A stretch of 64,000 nt of DNA from Hahellaceae bacterium (GTDB lineage Bacteria > Pseudomonadota > Gammaproteobacteria > Pseudomonadales > Oleiphilaceae), in assembly GCA_024234575.1 (NCBI GenBank), contig JACKOB010000002.1, positions 558,001 to 622,000 on the forward strand, written 5' to 3'. Shown piece after piece: positions 1 through 8,969 of this stretch. Position numbers and translations under genes: made by a program. The first letter of the stretch is position 1; every line of letters begins with the position of its first letter. The notes under the pieces are model-generated. The model did no database searches. It was not told where the DNA came from and saw only the letters and a program-made list of their open reading frames with translations.

Positions 1-60
1 GTCGGAAATCAGCTTTCTGGAGAACAACATTTTAGCCCCTGGCATTAGTGAATCTTTCAT
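1..60 (-). CDS. possible N-terminus of a gene running off the left edge
   Basis: Twenty codons are open from an ATG at 60 to the window edge on the minus strand, starting MKDSL and including two further methionines. No clear Shine-Dalgarno sequence precedes it, and twenty codons are too few to recognise a family. The short basic start (FSRKL) is compatible with the cytoplasmic start of a membrane receptor, but that is a guess. It could equally be non-coding. Confidence 0.22.
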   Translation of the reverse strand, partial: MKDSLMPGAKMLFSRKLISD

Positions 61-205
61 CAGGGTAGGTAGGCAGTAGATTAGAGATGATCAATTTACG
101 CCTGAGACTTCGCTTTCGCAAGCGGGTCGCAAACATTTTTATTGGTCAATAAGCGTACGACGTATAGCCCGTGGCAGGCAGATCTGTGAAACGAAGAAAT
201 AGACT

Positions 206-239
206 GGGCCGCACCTCAGCAACTGCTCATTGGCGGCCC
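206..239 (-). terminator. inverted repeat after the urease operon
   Basis: A perfect 7-bp GC-only stem (206-212 pairing with 233-239) lies 10 bases beyond the stop of the HupE gene, with AGCA/TGCT arms inside the loop. No clear U run follows on the minus strand, so it is either a weak terminator or an mRNA 3'-end stabilising hairpin. Confidence 0.4.
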
Positions 240-248
240 GCAAAAGAA

Positions 249-806
249 CTAAAAGGCTAAGATGGCACCAGAAACCACCAAACCAGCACCAGCGGCCAAC
301 GCGGCATAATGCTGCCTGAAGGCGCGCGAAATCACATTTGCTGCCAGCATCAGAGTTGCCGACATCAGTAAAAATCCTGTCGCAAAGCCGACAACCGAAG
401 CACCAGCTGGCACTTCCCAGCCGTGGGCCAGGCCGTTACTCATACCCAATACGCCAACTAATAGCAGCAATCCCAAAGACTCGACACCTTTGTGATACAT
501 CACGACCAAGCCGAGCGCCATCAGTCCGAAAATAATGCTGTGCTCGACGGCCAGTACAGCAGGCATCCACATTGACACCGTAAAACCCAACAACAGCGCC
601 CCCAGAAAGCCCGACGCTAACAAGCGGCCTTTAGTGCTTTGACGCGCAGCTAAAAAACCAACTGCCAGTATGGTCAGCACATGATCAATACCCGACAGGG
701 TATGCATTGCACCGGCAACAAAACCAGAGTGATCTGCATGACCAGAATGCGCCATGGCGGCGCCACTCACCAGAGTCAGAGATAAAGTAGCCAATAGTTT
801 TTTCAT
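249..806 (-). CDS. hupE: HupE/UreJ family nickel permease
   Basis: This 185-residue membrane protein of the HupE/UreJ family is predicted to move nickel across the inner membrane for urease. A signal-like start (about residues 1-19) leads into a histidine cluster (HSGHADHSG). Several hydrophobic segments follow, with the family's 'SGIDH' motif near residues 38-42 and 'GLAHGWE' near 124-130, whose histidines are thought to contact the metal. The ATG at 806 follows a GGGGAAAACTC ribosome site. It is the last gene of the urease operon, 44 bases after ureG, and this position supports nickel over cobalt as substrate. UreJ would be an equally good name. Confidence 0.88.
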   Translation of the reverse strand: MKKLLATLSLTLVSGAAMAHSGHADHSGFVAGAMHTLSGIDHVLTILAVGFLAARQSTKGRLLASGFLGALLLGFTVSMWMPAVLAVEHSIIFGLMALGLVVMYHKGVESLGLLLLVGVLGMSNGLAHGWEVPAGASVVGFATGFLLMSATLMLAANVISRAFRQHYAALAAGAGLVVSGAILAF

Positions 807-850
807 GAGTTTTCCCCATTATTAGAGTTTTTGGTAGGTCTATTTGAGTT

Positions 851-1486
851 CTAAGCAACAGACTGTTCAGGTAAGCGCTTTTCCAACATTCCCCGATCAA
901 CAATAAAATCAATTATCGTCTGTACGCCATCGCCCCGAATTAAATTGGTAAATACGAAAGGCCGTTCGCCACGCATTTTTTTCGCATCACGATCCATGAC
1001 TTCCAAAGAAGCGTTCACCATGGGTGCCAGATCTGTTTTGTTGATGATTAACAAATCTGATTTGGTAATGCCCGGGCCACCTTTACGAGGTATTTTATCG
1101 CCGGCACACACATCGATAACATAGAGCGTTAAGTCACTTAACTCAGGGCTAAAAGTTGCACTCAGGTTGTCACCGCCACTTTCGACCAGCACCAGCTCAA
1201 GCCCCGGATGACGCTGCTGTAACTCGTCAATTGCCGCCAAGTTCATCGACGCATCTTCGCGGATCGCCGTGTGCGGGCAGCCGCCAGTCTCTACACCCAT
1301 AATACGGTCACTGCTTAAGGCGTCATGACGCAGGAGAAACTCGGCATCCTCTTTGGTGTAGATATCATTGGTGACAACGGCCAGATTGTAGTGGTCACGC
1401 AACACGCTGCATAACTGGCGCAATAACGCTGTTTTACCTGAGCCCACCGGCCCGCCAACGCCTACTCGCAAACAATTTGTAGTCAT
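851..1486 (-). CDS. ureG: urease accessory GTPase UreG
   Basis: UreG is the SIMIBI-class GTPase whose GTP hydrolysis drives nickel delivery into apo-urease within the UreD-UreF-UreG complex. The 211-residue protein has the P-loop GPVGSGKT at residues 12-19, the invariant '[15 protein letters not shown]' segment that carries the Cys-Pro-His metal site, and 'NKTDLAP' as the guanine-specificity motif. Length is typical. It starts two bases after the stop of ureF, so the two are almost certainly translated together. Unlike some UreG proteins it has no His-rich N-terminus; here that storage role sits in UreE. Confidence 0.97.
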   Translation of the reverse strand: MTTNCLRVGVGGPVGSGKTALLRQLCSVLRDHYNLAVVTNDIYTKEDAEFLLRHDALSSDRIMGVETGGCPHTAIREDASMNLAAIDELQQRHPGLELVLVESGGDNLSATFSPELSDLTLYVIDVCAGDKIPRKGGPGITKSDLLIINKTDLAPMVNASLEVMDRDAKKMRGERPFVFTNLIRGDGVQTIIDFIVDRGMLEKRLPEQSVA

Positions 1487-1488
1487 AC

Positions 1489-2151
1489 TTAACTCCTGAA
1501 AAGTCTTGAATATTGTGTTTCGTGCAGGGCGCTGGCCATGATCAATCCCGGCAAAGTCGCCCCTATGTCATCATCTTTTGTCATTTTAGCTTTCGCCGTC
1601 ACCAATTCGATTTCTGGCATTAAATGTAGCAACACTCTTTGCGCCGCCGTCTGTCCAAGCGGAATAGTTTTACAGGCGACGGTAACCTGATTCTCCAACC
1701 AGCTCCAACAAAAGGCTGCCAGGGCATTCTCTGCCGAGAGATGCATGACACCACTTGCCACTGCAAACATAAGCAGATAAGACGGTTGCTCGGGCAGGCT
1801 TGCAGCGTCAATTTTATTGAGGGACAAAAGCAGTTTGCGTAGCGCTGCCCCCAGCTGCTCTTCTTCGAAAACCAGCTCATGGGTTTCGCGATTAGCAAAG
1901 GTGAGGTCATTCCAGTAATGCTGTGCTGCCCGGTCATTATTCTCTACCGCAGCCAGGCAACGCCACAAGATCGGTAAATCGAGCTGTCCTAACCCTTCGT
2001 GCAGCACGCCCTGCAACCAGCCCTGCAACGTTGGCTCATCTTTTACCCAGCCTAACTCGATTGCACTCTCCAGCCCCTGGGAATAAGCAAACCCGCCGAT
2101 GGGCAGGGCCGGGCTGGCCAGATAGAGGGCTGAGAGTAATTGCGTGCTCAT
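1489..2151 (-). CDS. ureF: urease accessory protein UreF
   Basis: UreF bridges UreD and UreG and acts as an activator or fidelity factor for the UreG GTPase during urease maturation. The 220-residue protein begins [11 protein letters not shown] and carries the UreF hallmark '[13 protein letters not shown]'. The reading frame stays open upstream to 2301, but that extension is an artefact: it reads the ureE histidine repeat in another frame as a Ser-Arg run. The ATG at 2151 overlaps the ureE stop codon as ATGA, which is usual for coupled translation and sets the start. The C-terminus ends '[12 protein letters not shown]', as is usual for UreF. Confidence 0.95.
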   Translation of the reverse strand: MSTQLLSALYLASPALPIGGFAYSQGLESAIELGWVKDEPTLQGWLQGVLHEGLGQLDLPILWRCLAAVENNDRAAQHYWNDLTFANRETHELVFEEEQLGAALRKLLLSLNKIDAASLPEQPSYLLMFAVASGVMHLSAENALAAFCWSWLENQVTVACKTIPLGQTAAQRVLLHLMPEIELVTAKAKMTKDDDIGATLPGLIMASALHETQYSRLFRS

Positions 2152-2699
2152 TTGTGCACGCCGTGGGAATGGCTGTGATCGTGATCGTGATCGTGATCGT
2201 GATCGTGATCGTGATCGTGATCGTGATCGTGATCGTGATCGTGATCGTGAGAATGATGACCATGGGAATGGCCACCCGCATAGGCACCCTGCTCTGGGCA
2301 AAATGCCGCCGAGGTGCGCTTAACCGTTAACCCCAGCAATTCGACCATTTCTTCTAACACATGATCAGGTTTGATACGCAGCCACTTGTCACCCACCTGC
2401 AGCGGCACATGTCGGTTGCCCAGGTGGTAACAACAACGGGCAAAGGTCTGCCAGTCGGTTGCTTTCGCTTCGGCGACTTCTTCGGTCTCACAAACAATGC
2501 GCACCTGTTGGCCACACTCACTTTGCAGCACATCCCCCTCTTGCAAAACTTTGCCACGTTCCAGAAAAATCCCGGCATCCTGTCCAGATTTGGTCACCAC
2601 CCGCAATCGCCCTCGGGTACGATCCTGAAAGTTAAGTATCAATGTATCGGCATCCGCCGCAATAGGGATCTGCCCATGATTTTTTGTAAGTCTTAACAT
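2148..2699 (-). CDS. ureE: urease nickel metallochaperone UreE with long His/Asp tail
   Basis: UreE binds nickel and hands it to the UreG-containing activation complex. The 183-residue protein has the usual two-domain body (about residues 1-140), including the 'GNRHVPLQV' segment whose His is the conserved interface metal ligand. The C-terminal 40 residues are extreme: 20 histidines and 12 aspartates, mostly as twelve Asp-His dipeptides. His-rich UreE tails are known (for example in Klebsiella), where they store nickel but are not needed for basal activity; this one is unusually long and regular. It is encoded by a perfect hexanucleotide repeat (2175-2246), whose length could vary without breaking the frame. 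The stop overlaps the ureF start. Confidence 0.96.
   Translation of the reverse strand: MLRLTKNHGQIPIAADADTLILNFQDRTRGRLRVVTKSGQDAGIFLERGKVLQEGDVLQSECGQQVRIVCETEEVAEAKATDWQTFARCCYHLGNRHVPLQVGDKWLRIKPDHVLEEMVELLGLTVKRTSAAFCPEQGAYAGGHSHGHHSHDHDHDHDHDHDHDHDHDHDHDHDHSHSHGVHK
2175..2246. repeat. (GTGATC)12 perfect hexamer microsatellite inside ureE
   Basis: Twelve uninterrupted copies of GTGATC (plus strand) encode the Asp-His repeat of UreE on the minus strand. A further partial GTGA follows at 2247-2250. Each unit contains one GATC, giving twelve GATC sites at exact 6-bp spacing. Slippage would add or remove whole His-Asp pairs. Confidence 0.97.
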
Positions 2700-2726
2700 C
2701 GTTAAATCAGTTCTCGCTGTCGCTTG

Positions 2727-2806
2727 TGAGAGTACACCCCCAAATGCCCCGTCGACCTTGGTTCGAAGCGAGGTTTAATACGGGTGTTTTTTAGGGTGGC
2801 CTCTCA
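2727..2806. repeat. imperfect inverted repeat in the ureC-ureE gap
   Basis: The 107-base gap between ureC and ureE is bounded by arms 2727-2739 and 2794-2806. They pair as six plus five base pairs around a 2x2 internal mismatch. No U tract follows, so a processing or stability element is likelier than a terminator. Confidence 0.4.
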
Positions 2807-4513
2807 TTAAAATAAAAAGTACCGCTGCGCCAGAGGTAAAACCTCTGCGGGCTCGCATGTTAGCAAAACGCCATCCGCTTTCACTTCATAAGTTTGCGCG
2901 TCCACCTCGATCACTGGCATGGCATCGTTAAGCACCATGTCAGCTTTGGTCACCGAGCGTGTCCCCTTACAAGCAATCAACGTTCGATCCAAACCAAGAG
3001 TTTGGCCAACGTTATTGTTCAATGCCGCCTGTGATACGAAGGTGACACAGGTTTTCGCTGTCGCTTTGCCGAAGGCACCAAACATATAGCGATAGTGTAC
3101 CGGTTGCGGTGTCGGAATCGAGGCATTAGGGTCACCCATCGGGGCCGCTGCAATAAATCCGCCCTTCAGAATCATCGATGGCTTCACGCCAAAGAAGGCC
3201 GGCTTCCACAACACCAGGTCGGCCAGCTTGCCTACTTCAATCGACCCTACCTCGTGGCTAATGCCATGGGTTATCGCCGGGTTTATCGTGTATTTGGCGA
3301 TATAGCGACGCACCCTAAAATTATCTGCTTCCGAGCCTTTATCTTCGGCCAGCTCGCCACGCTGCACTTTCATTTTATGTGCGGTTTGCCAGGTACGGCA
3401 GATCACCTCACCAATTCTACCCATCGCCTGTGAGTCTGACGCAATCATCGAAAACACGCCCATGTCATGCAGGATATCTTCTGCAGCGATGGTTTCTTTG
3501 CGGATACGCGAATCAGCAAACGCGACATCTTCAGGAATATTTGGGTCCAGGTGATGACAAACCATCAGCATATCGAGATGTTCATCAATCGTATTGACGG
3601 TGTAAGGCCGTGTCGGGTTGGTGGACGAAGGTAATACATTGGGCTGCCCTACCGCCTTGATAATATCCGGGGCATGACCGCCGCCCGCGCCCTCAGTGTG
3701 GTAAGTATGAATACAACGGCCTTTAAATGCTGCCAGTGTATCTTCGACAAATCCAGACTCATTCAGCGTGTCGGTATGAATTGCCACCTGCACATCGTAC
3801 TTGTCAGCCACCGTCAGGCAGCAATCAATCGCGGCAGGCGTCGTGCCCCAGTCTTCGTGCAGTTTTAAACCAAACGCACCGGCTTCGATTTGCTCGGCCA
3901 AGCCCTCGGGCTGACTGGCATTACCCTTACCCAGGAAACCAAAATTCATAGGCATGCTGTCGGTTGCCTGCAACATCAGGCCAATATTCCAGGGCCCGGG
4001 CGTACAGGTTGTTGCATTGGTGCCAGTTGCTGGGCCAGTACCGCCTCCGAGCATCGTTGTTGTGCCCGACATCAGCGCCTCTTCTACCTGTTGCGGACAA
4101 ATAAAATGAATGTGCGCATCGATCGCACCCGCTGTCAGTATTTGACCTTCACCAGCAAGCACTTCCGTTCCGGGCCCAATAATAATATCGACACCTTGTT
4201 GCGTATCCGGATTGCCTGCTTTGCCGATTGCGGCGATTCTGCCATTTTTAACACCGACATCCGCCTTAATGATGCCCCAGTGATCTACAATCAGAGCATT
4301 GGTAATTACCAGATCCATTACTTCAGCGGCCGGCCGCTGCGACTGGCCCATGCCATCACGAATAACTTTACCGCCACCGAACTTTACTTCGTCGCCGTAA
4401 ATCGTTAGATCTTTTTCAACTTTTATCCAGAGTTCAGTATCTGCTAACCGGACTTTATCGCCAACGGTTGGCCCAAACATTTCTGCGTATGCCTGACGAG
4501 AGATCTTTGCCAT
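2807..4513 (-). CDS. ureC: urease alpha subunit (catalytic)
   Basis: UreC is the catalytic subunit of nickel urease, which hydrolyses urea to ammonia and carbamate in the cytoplasm. With the start at [16 protein letters not shown] the protein has 568 residues, and every known active-site residue falls on its standard Klebsiella number: His134 and His136, carbamylated Lys217, His246 and His272, flap Cys319 and His320, and Asp360. This agreement, plus an AAGGGAT ribosome site, fixes the ATG at 4513 over an in-frame start 16 codons earlier. It sits in ureDABC-EFG order. Nothing is missing, so the enzyme should be active once nickel is loaded. Confidence 0.98.
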   Translation of the reverse strand: MAKISRQAYAEMFGPTVGDKVRLADTELWIKVEKDLTIYGDEVKFGGGKVIRDGMGQSQRPAAEVMDLVITNALIVDHWGIIKADVGVKNGRIAAIGKAGNPDTQQGVDIIIGPGTEVLAGEGQILTAGAIDAHIHFICPQQVEEALMSGTTTMLGGGTGPATGTNATTCTPGPWNIGLMLQATDSMPMNFGFLGKGNASQPEGLAEQIEAGAFGLKLHEDWGTTPAAIDCCLTVADKYDVQVAIHTDTLNESGFVEDTLAAFKGRCIHTYHTEGAGGGHAPDIIKAVGQPNVLPSSTNPTRPYTVNTIDEHLDMLMVCHHLDPNIPEDVAFADSRIRKETIAAEDILHDMGVFSMIASDSQAMGRIGEVICRTWQTAHKMKVQRGELAEDKGSEADNFRVRRYIAKYTINPAITHGISHEVGSIEVGKLADLVLWKPAFFGVKPSMILKGGFIAAAPMGDPNASIPTPQPVHYRYMFGAFGKATAKTCVTFVSQAALNNNVGQTLGLDRTLIACKGTRSVTKADMVLNDAMPVIEVDAQTYEVKADGVLLTCEPAEVLPLAQRYFLF

Positions 4514-4607
4514 TATTTTTATCCCTTGTGCCTTGTTATCTGTACCGGTTATCCGTTGCAACCAATAGTCTTTGCACCCTCAGTGCCTAACAAACCAGCG
4601 TTCTTTG

Positions 4608-4916
4608 CTACTCTAAAGCACCCATCACATCACCGCGAAAGCCAAATACCTGGCGTTCGCCAGCTAAGGCGACCAGTGTCACCGTGCGTTTCTGGCCCGG
4701 CTCAAACCTAACGGCGGTTCCTGCGGCAATATCGAGTCGATAGCCTCGCGCCTGCTTGCGGTCAAAATGAAGTGCAGGATTCGTTTCGGCAAAATGATAA
4801 TGCGATCCTACCTGTACTGGACGGTCACCGGTATTGGCAACTTCGATAGTTATCTGCTGCCGCCCGGTATTCAGCTCTATTTCACCGGGGGTAATTTTAT
4901 ATTCGCCAGGAATCAT
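4608..4916 (-). CDS. ureB: urease beta subunit
   Basis: UreB is the small beta subunit of bacterial three-subunit urease, forming the (UreABC)3 trimer. The 102-residue protein starts [16 protein letters not shown] and contains the invariant '[16 protein letters not shown]' and 'AVRFEPGQ' blocks. Its length is normal. It lies between ureA (68-base gap) and ureC (94-base gap) on the same strand; the gene is separate and not fused to ureA as in some Helicobacter-type ureases. Confidence 0.97.
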   Translation of the reverse strand: MIPGEYKITPGEIELNTGRQQITIEVANTGDRPVQVGSHYHFAETNPALHFDRKQARGYRLDIAAGTAVRFEPGQKRTVTLVALAGERQVFGFRGDVMGALE

Positions 4917-4984
4917 AGGGGCTCCTTATGTGACAGCGCTCTTTACGACAATGCGCTTTGCAAGATTTTATTATTCGATGGTCA

Positions 4985-5287
4985 CTATTGAATCGGATCG
5001 TGCACCGTTACCAGTTTAGTCCCGTCAGGAAATGTTGCTTCAACCTGAACGTCGTGAATCATCTCTGGCACACCTTCCATCACGTCGTCACGCGTTAAAA
5101 TATGACGGCCAGCACTCATCAACTCAGCAACGGTTTTACCATCTCTGGCACCTTCCATAATTTCAGCGCTAATCAACGCAACGGCTTCTGGATAGTTCAG
5201 TTTCACACCACGTGCTTTGCGCCGCTCAGCAACAAGGGCAGCGGCAAATATCAACAGTTTATCTTTCTCTCTTGGTGATAATTCCAT
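4985..5287 (-). CDS. ureA: urease gamma subunit
   Basis: UreA is the gamma subunit of the (UreABC)3 urease. The 100-residue protein starts [14 protein letters not shown] and shows the family blocks '[11 protein letters not shown]', '[11 protein letters not shown]' and '[17 protein letters not shown]'. It follows ureD by 18 bases. Length and sequence are fully typical, and the start is supported by the family's MxLxPREKDKL beginning. Confidence 0.97.
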   Translation of the reverse strand: MELSPREKDKLLIFAAALVAERRKARGVKLNYPEAVALISAEIMEGARDGKTVAELMSAGRHILTRDDVMEGVPEMIHDVQVEATFPDGTKLVTVHDPIQ

Positions 5288-5305
5288 GCTTCTTCTCTTT
5301 ATTGT

Positions 5306-6253
5306 TCAGGTTAACCAAATTCGAGGGGTCGTTGCCGGTCGTTGTAACAACGTCGGACGAATAATCTGCCAGGCCCGGACAAACAATTGTTTGGCTTCCT
5401 CCGAATCATGCCCTAGATAGCGCACTAATAAAACGCCCAGTTTATACGTTACTGAAAACAAACATCGATGTGCAGCTGCCACACTAGCCTTTCGTTGCTC
5501 GTTCAGCTCAGTACGCAATGCGTCGATAACCGGCTGTACTTGGCCGGTAAAGCCAGTGGCAAAGAGGGTTCCCGATACCGTCGCACCGCTAAAACCCCAG
5601 GCCGCTGTGAGGCAGTTTTCGTGGTTTGCCTGGTCTTTAATAAGACTAAGCTCAATGTGTTGACGCTCACTCAGCAACGGCTTGCCGTTTTGAAAAAGCG
5701 ATAGCTTTTGCGTCAGTCGCCCCTTATTAAAAGGCTGATCCCCGGCCGTACGTCCGAGACAAAAGATATCCCAGCCAATAAAACGTGACTCGCCCTGCAA
5801 ATACACACGGGTATCCAGGGTGCCGTTAGCACCATTAAATACGATGGTTTCCTGTGGCAGCCACTCGAAGTCGGCATTTTCAACCACAATGTCGGTTGCC
5901 TGCACCTGCGAGACATCGTAGCTGTCAGAATGATAAATCTTACCGGCGGAGGGGGTCGTTACCAGTGCCGCCGATGCAGCACCGGCTCGCATACTAATTC
6001 GCACCTCATCACCACTGACCAAACCACCCGGTGGATGCAGCACATAGAGATGACAAACGCCCGCTTCCGGATAAAACGGCCGCTGCACGCGCAAGGGCCC
6101 TTGGAAAGACATTTCTGACAGAACAGTCTTCTCTGCTTTTTTTGTGAAGCCAAGTTGGAGCCCCGCCGACCAATGTCGGGATGGGCCGAAGCCCTCGACA
6201 TTCGCGGGTTTGTCAGCGGGGCAAATCGTTACGCCTTTCTCAAAGGCTGTCAT
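5306..6253 (-). CDS. ureD: urease accessory protein UreD
   Basis: UreD (UreH) is the scaffold that binds apo-urease and, with UreF and UreG, channels nickel to the active site. The 315-residue protein has the family blocks 'GPLRVQRPFYPE', 'HPPGGLVSGDEV' and 'TTPSAGKIYHSD', with 'WLPQETIVFNGA' in the middle. The ATG at 6253 is preceded by AAGGA six bases upstream. It is the first urease gene after the transporter genes, 73 bases after urtE, so it is probably read through from the urt promoter. Length is slightly above the usual 270-300. Confidence 0.94.
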   Translation of the reverse strand: MTAFEKGVTICPADKPANVEGFGPSRHWSAGLQLGFTKKAEKTVLSEMSFQGPLRVQRPFYPEAGVCHLYVLHPPGGLVSGDEVRISMRAGAASAALVTTPSAGKIYHSDSYDVSQVQATDIVVENADFEWLPQETIVFNGANGTLDTRVYLQGESRFIGWDIFCLGRTAGDQPFNKGRLTQKLSLFQNGKPLLSERQHIELSLIKDQANHENCLTAAWGFSGATVSGTLFATGFTGQVQPVIDALRTELNEQRKASVAAAHRCLFSVTYKLGVLLVRYLGHDSEEAKQLFVRAWQIIRPTLLQRPATTPRIWLT

Positions 6254-6326
6254 GGCGTATCCTTTTCACTTATCGTCACTTGTCAGCTTAAATATGCGGC
6301 GACACATCCAGATATCGTCACACCTC

Positions 6327-7022
6327 TTAAACCGTCAGATAGGTTTTGATCAATGTTTCATCGAGTGCAGCCATTTCACCTGCCGCTACCTGACGTCCAC
6401 GATCCATGATGCAAAAATTATCACCTACCTTTCGGGCAAAAGGCAGTTTCTGCTCAACCAGCATCACCGTCAATCCCAGCTCGCGATTAAGTTTGCGAAT
6501 CACATCACCGATCTCCTGCACCACGTTAGGCTGAATACCTTCAGTGGGTTCATCTAAAATCAGCAGTTTCGGGTCAATAACCAGTGCCCGTCCAATCGCC
6601 AACTGTTGCTGCTGACCGCCGGAAAGATCACCGCCCCGGCGATGTAACATTTCCTTCAACACTGGAAACAGCTCATAGATGAAAGGTGGCACCTGCCTGG
6701 CTTTATCTTTGCGCACCGGCAAGCCAATTTTCAGATTCTCTTCAACCGTCAGCATCGAGAATATCTGCCGTCCCTGCGGCACATAGCCAATCCCGGCATA
6801 GGCACGTTTTTCCGCAGACATTTTGGTAATGTCCGCGCCATTAAAAACAATTTTTCCTGACTGAACAGGCAGCAACCCCATCACCGAGTTAAGCAACGTG
6901 GTTTTACCAACGCCATTGCGCCCCATCAAGACCGTGCATTTTCCGGCGACGATGTCGACGTTGAGATCCCAAAGTGTATGGCTCTCTCCGTAAAACTGAT
7001 TTAACCCTTGTACGTTGAGCAT
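6327..7022 (-). CDS. urtE: urea ABC transporter ATPase UrtE
   Basis: UrtE is one of two ATPases powering the UrtABCDE high-affinity urea importer. The 231-residue protein resembles LivF, with Walker A 'GRNGVGKTTLL', signature 'LSGGQQQQLAIGRAL' and Walker B 'LLILDEPTEGIQPNV'. The 'TEGIQP' ending of Walker B is typical of UrtE and distinguishes it from plain LivF. The start lies one base after the urtD stop, and urease follows directly, which makes urea the most likely substrate. Confidence 0.95.
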   Translation of the reverse strand: MLNVQGLNQFYGESHTLWDLNVDIVAGKCTVLMGRNGVGKTTLLNSVMGLLPVQSGKIVFNGADITKMSAEKRAYAGIGYVPQGRQIFSMLTVEENLKIGLPVRKDKARQVPPFIYELFPVLKEMLHRRGGDLSGGQQQQLAIGRALVIDPKLLILDEPTEGIQPNVVQEIGDVIRKLNRELGLTVMLVEQKLPFARKVGDNFCIMDRGRQVAAGEMAALDETLIKTYLTV

Positions 7023-7023
7023 G

Positions 7024-7860
7024 TCATTCCCCCAAATACACTTCTTTGACCTTCGGATCGCTTTGCACCTGATCCATCGTCCCTTCCATCAAGACGCTGC
7101 CTTGATGCAGTACCGTTACGTTTCTGGCAATCGAGCGCACAAAATCCATGTCGTGCTCAACCACCACAACCGAGTGACGACCAGCCAGAGAATTCAGCAA
7201 CTCGGCAGTGCGATCCATTTCCTGATGGGTCATACCGGCAACCGGCTCATCCACCAGCAACAACTTGGGGTTCTGCATCAACAACATGCCAATCTCCAAC
7301 CACTGCTTTTGGCCGTGTGATAAAGACCCTGCTCGCTGGTAACGATGATCGGCCAAACCGATCATTTCCATCACCTCGGCAATGCGTTCTTTCTGCGCCG
7401 TGTTTAGCCGCGCGTTGAGCAACGCCATCACATTTTTATTTCCTGCCATTGCCAGATCAAGGTTATCGAAAACTGTGTGCTCTTCAAAAACCGTCGGTTT
7501 CTGAAACTTTCGGCCAATACCTGCCGTGGCAATTTCCGGTTCATCCATTTCGAGCAAATTGAGCCGCTGACCAAACCAGGCGCTACCAGAGTCTGGTCTG
7601 GTTTTACCGGTGATGATATCCATCATCGTTGTTTTCCCGGCCCCATTCGGGCCAATGATGCAGCGCAATTCACCTTCTTTGATGTACAAATTAAGGTTAT
7701 TTATTGCCTTAAAACCATCGAAGGAGACGTTAATATCTTCCAGATACAGGATGTAGCCTTTGCTTACATCCAGATTCATGCTCGCCTGTGGTGCCAGAAA
7801 ATCAAACACCCGATCACGATGCCGAATTGCTTCTAAATATCCACCTACTGAAAAACCCAT
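7024..7860 (-). CDS. urtD: urea ABC transporter ATPase UrtD
   Basis: UrtD is the second, LivG-like ATPase of the urea importer. The 278-residue product starts MGFSVGGYLEAIRHRDRVF, an N-terminal tail before the domain proper at about residue 40. It contains Walker A 'GPNGAGKTTMMD', signature 'LSHGQKQWLEIG' and Walker B 'LLLVDEPVAGMTHQE'. The ATG at 7860 shares one base with the urtC stop (TAATG), a translational coupling that rules out the longer upstream in-frame start inside urtC. Confidence 0.95.
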   Translation of the reverse strand: MGFSVGGYLEAIRHRDRVFDFLAPQASMNLDVSKGYILYLEDINVSFDGFKAINNLNLYIKEGELRCIIGPNGAGKTTMMDIITGKTRPDSGSAWFGQRLNLLEMDEPEIATAGIGRKFQKPTVFEEHTVFDNLDLAMAGNKNVMALLNARLNTAQKERIAEVMEMIGLADHRYQRAGSLSHGQKQWLEIGMLLMQNPKLLLVDEPVAGMTHQEMDRTAELLNSLAGRHSVVVVEHDMDFVRSIARNVTVLHQGSVLMEGTMDQVQSDPKVKEVYLGE

Positions 7861-8966
7861 TATGCGTTCCTCCTGCGTAACAAGCCCACGATGCCCTGTG
7901 GTAAGAATAAAGTTACCAGTACAAATAAACCGCCTAACGCAAACAACCATACCTCTGGCAATACGGCGGTAAACCAGGATTTCGCATAATTCACAACGAT
8001 CGCCCCAACAACAGCACCATAAAGCGTTGCACGACCACCTACCGCGACCCACACCACTACTTCTATCGAGTTAAGCGGTGAAAACTCACCGGGATTGATA
8101 ATGCCCACTTGTGGCACATACAACGCCCCGGCGATTCCTGCCAAAGCGGCTGAAAATGTGAAGATCCACAACTTTATGTTGTGTACTTTATAGCCGGTAA
8201 AGCGGGTACGGCTTTCTGCATCACGAATGGCGATAGTGACTCGACCCAGCTTCGACACCGTAATATAGCGGCAGGCGATATAACCCAAGGCCAAGGCCAG
8301 TCCAGACACTAGAAACAGCGTCAGGCGCATGCCATCTCCCTGTAAGCTAAAGCCGAGAATGTCTTTAAAGTCAGTTAAGCCATTGTTGCCGCCAAAACCC
8401 ATTTCGTTACGGAAGAATGCCAGCATCAGGGCGTAGGTGAGAGCCTGGGTAATAATCGAGAGATAAACACCCGTTACCCGCGACCTAAACGCCAGCCAGC
8501 CAAATATAAAGGCCAGCAACCCAGGGGCCAGCACGACCATCAACATCGCGAAGCCAAAGTTATCAAATCCGGACCAGAACCAAGGCAGCTCTGTCCAGTT
8601 AAGAAAAACCATAAAGTCCGGCAATTCGGGGTTGCCATACACACCACGATCACCTATCTGACGCATCAGATACATTCCCATGGCATAGCCGCCAAGTGCG
8701 AAGAATGCGGCATGACCTAGGCTCAGCACCCCCATAAACCCCCAAATGAGATCCACGGCGACTGCCAGTAAGGCATAAGTTAAATACTTGCCCAGCAGAC
8801 TGACCGTATAAGTGGGCACATGCAGCGCACTATCTTCCGGAAACAGCATGTTGGTAACGGCGACAAACACACACACTGCCGCCAGTACCACCAGAAACAA
8901 CACGCTTTTACGATCGAACAGGGCATTTTCTTTGGCGATATCCGCCGCAGTTTTACTATTTTCCAT
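7860..8966 (-). CDS. urtC: urea ABC transporter permease UrtC
   Basis: UrtC is the LivM-like inner-membrane permease partner of UrtB. The 368-residue protein has a cytoplasmic start (MENSKTAADIAKEN) and then many hydrophobic segments. The LivM-type motif 'GFMGVLSLGHAAFFALGGYAM' falls near residues 78-98 and the ATPase-coupling loop 'RDAESRTRFTGY' near 243-254. It starts three bases after urtB ends and overlaps urtD by one base. Ending in 'GIVGLLRRRNA', it appears complete. Confidence 0.95.
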   Translation of the reverse strand: MENSKTAADIAKENALFDRKSVLFLVVLAAVCVFVAVTNMLFPEDSALHVPTYTVSLLGKYLTYALLAVAVDLIWGFMGVLSLGHAAFFALGGYAMGMYLMRQIGDRGVYGNPELPDFMVFLNWTELPWFWSGFDNFGFAMLMVVLAPGLLAFIFGWLAFRSRVTGVYLSIITQALTYALMLAFFRNEMGFGGNNGLTDFKDILGFSLQGDGMRLTLFLVSGLALALGYIACRYITVSKLGRVTIAIRDAESRTRFTGYKVHNIKLWIFTFSAALAGIAGALYVPQVGIINPGEFSPLNSIEVVVWVAVGGRATLYGAVVGAIVVNYAKSWFTAVLPEVWLFALGGLFVLVTLFLPQGIVGLLRRRNA

Positions 8967-8969
8967 TGA

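Noticed and set aside
2152..2301. Extended N-terminus for UreF made of Ser-Arg repeats
   Set aside because: It reads the ureE repeat in another frame; the ATGA overlap at 2151 and family alignment give the true start.
1923..2330. Plus-strand frame with Val-Ile repeats across ureE
   Set aside because: It is the antisense reading of the hexamer repeat and has no ribosome site; it is a shadow of ureE and ureF.
7861..8052. Longer UrtD start inside urtC
   Set aside because: The TAATG overlap with the urtC stop and the absence of family similarity upstream make the ATG at 7860 correct.
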